Shown here: positions 61,516 to 64,000 of the stretch, one piece after another
How positions within the stretch are numbered: position 1 is the first letter of the stretch
Layout: every line of letters starts with the position of its first letter
Made by a program: the position numbers and the translations under genes
NCBI RefSeq assembly: GCF_902498195.1
Contig: NZ_CABVIY010000009.1
Location: 62,001-126,000 of the forward strand
From: Pseudomonas fluorescens
GTDB lineage: Bacteria; Pseudomonadota; Gammaproteobacteria; Pseudomonadales; Pseudomonadaceae
Length of the DNA: 64,000 nucleotides
Direction: 5' to 3'
Notes under the pieces: model-generated
What the model was told of the DNA's origin: nothing
What the model saw: the letters and a program-made list of their open reading frames with translations, nothing else
Databases searched by the model: none

Positions 61516-62010
61516 ATGACGAACAACGACGTAAGCAAAGTTAAGCGCAAAGGCACGTTCAAGAGTGCCCCGCTGCCGGAAAAAGTTCTCGCCGCCGAAC
61601 CTCCGAAAGGTGACGAGCTGGTCAAGATCGCCGTAGCGGCCCTGGAAGACGTCAAGGCCCAGGACGTGCTGGTGATTGATGTCCGTGAGAAACAAAGCAT
61701 CACTGACTACATGATCATCGCCACGGGTACGTCCAACCGCCAGATCGGCGCGATGCTCGATAAGGTCCGCGAAGCGGTAAAGGCCCTGGGCATCAAGCCG
61801 TTGGGTGAAGAAGGCAAGGGCGACAGCGACTGGGTGTTGCTGGACATGGACGATGTGATCGTCCACATGATGACTTCCAACGCCCGTCAGTTCTACGACC
61901 TGGAGCGCCTGTGGAAAGGTGCCGAGCAGAGCCGTGCCGCCGATGGCAAACACCACAGCCCTGAAGTTGGTCACGAGCATTTCAACAAGCTCAACAAAGA
62001 CCAGGAATAA
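61516..62010 (+). CDS. rsfS: ribosome silencing factor
   Basis: 164 residues. RsfS core about 33-140: KAQDVLVIDVREKQSITDYMIIATGTSNRQ in blocks, and GDSDWVLLDMDDVIVHMMT near 102-120. It binds ribosomal protein uL14 and blocks subunit joining under starvation. The N-terminal ~30 residues are a Lys-rich extension. A 9-bp gap leads to rlmH. Confidence 0.95.
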   Translation: MTNNDVSKVKRKGTFKSAPLPEKVLAAEPPKGDELVKIAVAALEDVKAQDVLVIDVREKQSITDYMIIATGTSNRQIGAMLDKVREAVKALGIKPLGEEGKGDSDWVLLDMDDVIVHMMTSNARQFYDLERLWKGAEQSRAADGKHHSPEVGHEHFNKLNKDQE

Positions 62011-62019
62011 GGAACGGCT

Positions 62020-62487
62020 GTGCGACTGCGACTGATCGCCGTCGGTTCACGCATGCCCAAGTGGGTGGAAGAAGGCTGGCATGAATATGCCAAGCGTCTT
62101 CCGTCCGAGCTGGCGCTGGAACTGGTGGAAATACCGCTCAATACCCGTGGCAAGAACGCCGACGTGGCGCGCTTCATCCGTCAGGAAGGCGAAGCCATGC
62201 TGGCCAAGGTCGGGCCGAACGAGCGCGTTGTCACCCTCGAAGTCCACGGCAAGCCCTGGAGTACCGAGCAACTGGCGGTCGAGCTCGATCGCTGGCGCCT
62301 GGATTCGCGCACGGTCAATTTCATGGTCGGCGGCCCCGAAGGGCTGGCGCCGGAAGTCTGTGCGCGTGCCGATCAGCGCTGGTCGCTCTCGCCGCTGACA
62401 TTGCCGCACCCGTTGGTGCGCATTTTGATCGGCGAACAGCTGTATCGTGCCTGGACCGTGCTGTCCGGCCACCCTTACCACAAGTAA
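62020..62487 (+). CDS. rlmH: 23S rRNA (pseudouridine1915-N3)-methyltransferase
   Basis: 155 residues starting at GTG 62020 with AAGGAACG upstream. SPOUT-class motifs: FMVGGPEGLAPEV near 102-114 and LSPLTLPHPLVRILIGEQLYRAW near 125-147 (in blocks). It methylates pseudouridine 1915 of 23S rRNA. The next start is 11 bp downstream. Confidence 0.97.
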   Translation: MRLRLIAVGSRMPKWVEEGWHEYAKRLPSELALELVEIPLNTRGKNADVARFIRQEGEAMLAKVGPNERVVTLEVHGKPWSTEQLAVELDRWRLDSRTVNFMVGGPEGLAPEVCARADQRWSLSPLTLPHPLVRILIGEQLYRAWTVLSGHPYHK

Positions 62488-62497
62488 TCCTGCCCTC

Positions 62498-64000
62498 ATG
62501 TCTCAACCGATCCGCATCAAGGACCACGAAAAAGACGCCCGTCTGGTGCGTGGCCGCGTCGTGTTCGGGGCAATTGCCGTGGTGGCGCTTATTTGTGTGC
62601 TCATTGCGCGCCTGTATTTTCTGCAGGTGATCCAGTACGAGTACCACTCGACCCTGTCGGAAAACAACCGCGTCCATGTGCAGCCGATTCCGCCGACGCG
62701 CGGGCTGATTTTCGACCGAAATGGCGTGGTGATTGCCGATAACCGGCCGAGCTTCAGCCTGAGCATGACCCGCGAACGCTCCGGCGACTGGCAACAGGTG
62801 CTGGACGTGATCGTCGAGGTGCTGGAGCTGACGCCCGAGGATCGGGTGATCTTCGAGAAGCGCATGCGCCAGGGGCGCCGGCCGTTCGAACCGGTGCCGA
62901 TCCTGTTCGAGCTGACCGAGGAACAGATCGCACGGATCGCCGTGAACCAGTTCCGGCTGCCCGGGGTAGAAGTGGTGGCGCAATTGGTTCGCCACTACCC
63001 GCAGGGCGCGCATTTCGCGCACTCGGTGGGCTACATGGGGCGGATCAACGAGAAAGAGTTGAAGTCCCTTGATCCGGTCAACTACAGCGGCACCCACCAC
63101 ATCGGCAAAACCGGCATCGAACGGTTCTACGAGCCGGAGTTGCACGGCCAGGTGGGATACGAGGAAGTCGAGACCAACGCCCGGGGCCGCGTTCTGCGCG
63201 TGCTCAAGCGTACCGATCCGATTCCCGGCAAGGACATCGTCCTGAGCCTGGACATCAAGTTGCAGGAAGCCGCCGAAGCCGCGCTTGGCGGTCGACGCGG
63301 TGCCGTGGTGGCGCTGGACCCGAAAACCGGCGAGGTGCTGGCGATGGTCAGCCAGCCGAGTTTCGACCCGAACCTGTTTGTCACCGGCATCAGCTTCAAG
63401 GCTTATTCCGAGCTGCGCGACTCCATCGACCGACCGCTGTTCAACCGTGTGCTGCGCGGTTTGTATCCGCCAGGTTCGACGATCAAGCCGGCCGTGGCGA
63501 TTGCCGGCCTGGACGCAGGGGTGGTGACGGCCTCGTCCCGGGTGTTCGACCCGGGCTACTACATGCTGCCCAACTATGACCACAAGTACCGCAACTGGAA
63601 CCGTACCGGTGACGGCTTCGTGGATCTCGATACGGCGATCATGCGTTCCAACGACACCTATTTCTATGATCTGGCCCACAAGCTGGGGATCGATCGGTTG
63701 TCGGCGTACATGAGCAAGTTCGGCATCGGCCAGAAGGTCTCCCTGGACATGTTCGAAGAATCGCCGGGGTTGATGCCGACCCGGGAATGGAAGCGCGCGA
63801 CGCGTCGTCAGGCGTGGTTCCCGGGTGAAACGCTGATTCTCGGGATCGGCCAGGGCTACATGCAATCGACACCGTTGCAGTTGGCCCAGGCCACGGCCCT
63901 GGTGGCCAACAAGGGCATCTGGAACCGCCCGCACCTGGCCAAGACCATCGAAGGCGAGAAACCGGTGGATCAGAACCCGATGCCGGACATCATCCTGCGC
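62498..64000 (+). CDS. mrdA: penicillin-binding protein 2 (elongasome transpeptidase), truncated by the right edge
   Basis: 501 codons are visible and the gene continues beyond the window. One N-terminal membrane helix about 23-45 (VVFGAIAVVALICVLIARLYFL), the dimerisation domain with PTRGLIFDRNGVVIADN near 67-83, and the transpeptidase domain with active Ser in LYPPGSTIKP (SxxK) near 322-331 and RSNDTYFYD near 382-390. The KTG motif falls beyond the edge. It cross-links peptidoglycan with RodA during cell elongation. In PAO1 it is called pbpA. Confidence 0.95.
   Translation, partial: MSQPIRIKDHEKDARLVRGRVVFGAIAVVALICVLIARLYFLQVIQYEYHSTLSENNRVHVQPIPPTRGLIFDRNGVVIADNRPSFSLSMTRERSGDWQQVLDVIVEVLELTPEDRVIFEKRMRQGRRPFEPVPILFELTEEQIARIAVNQFRLPGVEVVAQLVRHYPQGAHFAHSVGYMGRINEKELKSLDPVNYSGTHHIGKTGIERFYEPELHGQVGYEEVETNARGRVLRVLKRTDPIPGKDIVLSLDIKLQEAAEAALGGRRGAVVALDPKTGEVLAMVSQPSFDPNLFVTGISFKAYSELRDSIDRPLFNRVLRGLYPPGSTIKPAVAIAGLDAGVVTASSRVFDPGYYMLPNYDHKYRNWNRTGDGFVDLDTAIMRSNDTYFYDLAHKLGIDRLSAYMSKFGIGQKVSLDMFEESPGLMPTREWKRATRRQAWFPGETLILGIGQGYMQSTPLQLAQATALVANKGIWNRPHLAKTIEGEKPVDQNPMPDIILR

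Overview
The window is chromosomal DNA of a fluorescent pseudomonad, most likely the Pseudomonas fluorescens group. This rests on high GC, gene order that follows the P. aeruginosa PAO1 chromosome as I remember it (roughly PA4065 down to PA4003, with one block corresponding to PA4492-PA4487), and many REP/REPIN palindromes of types usual in P. fluorescens intergenic DNA. No rRNA, tRNA, CRISPR, prophage structural gene or complete insertion sequence was seen.

Layout. (1) 1-2317: a zinc-responsive operon on the minus strand with a His-rich periplasmic protein (DUF2796), an ABC ATPase and an ABC permease that runs off the left edge, preceded by a Zur-box-like site. (2) 2455-4996: housekeeping genes (a small conserved protein, a CnoX/YbbN thioredoxin-TPR protein, a methyltransferase, a YbaY-type lipoprotein). 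(3) 5114-14079: nrdR and the riboflavin genes ribD-ribC-ribBA-ribH, then nusB-thiL-pgpA, a solute-binding protein, ribA, a small membrane protein and btuF, mostly coupled by start/stop overlaps. A 153-bp palindromic MITE-like element sits between nusB and thiL. (4) 14213-23141: a cluster that looks like an insertion relative to PAO1 gene order. It encodes the arginine transaminase pathway (aruI, aruH), a polar amino acid ABC importer and two hydrolases (M20 amidohydrolase and AstE/AspA-like deacylase). (5) 23163-28302: btuB, then dxs-ispA-xseB for isoprenoid precursors.

(6) 28808-38981: a six-gene operon matching the mag (yfa) operon around a type-2 bacterial alpha-2-macroglobulin, MagD. Reading the partner proteins, MagC looks like an NlpC/P60-type Cys peptidase, and MagE looks like a transpeptidase-like domain plus a SpoIID-like domain plus an HExxH tail. 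The operon therefore appears to combine a protease trap with peptidoglycan-acting proteins. (7) 39105-40953: a candidate small RNA, a lone S24/LexA-like repressor whose catalytic Lys and cleavage dipeptide look altered, and ppa. (8) 41064-49716: mtfA, a DedA protein, an acetyltransferase, and ethanolamine catabolism (eutC, eutB, the aldehyde dehydrogenase exaC and the activator eatR) with a sigma-54 promoter and paired activator-type inverted repeats; the ethanolamine permease gene expected between exaC and eutB is absent. (9) 49904-57123: mpl, ubiX, a YceK-like lipoprotein, a nucleoside-diphosphate-sugar-epimerase-like protein, a lipoprotein joining MORN repeats to a caspase/legumain-clan peptidase, a MaoC hydratase, an LrgA/LrgB pair and a LON-substrate-binding-domain protein. 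(10) 57172-64000: a DedA-PAP2 fusion, mpg, then proA-nadD-rsfS-rlmH-mrdA, the last gene cut by the right edge.

The most interesting parts are the mag operon, the MORN-caspase lipoprotein, the altered S24 repressor, the palindromic element in front of thiL, and the arginine cluster with its unexplained hydrolases.
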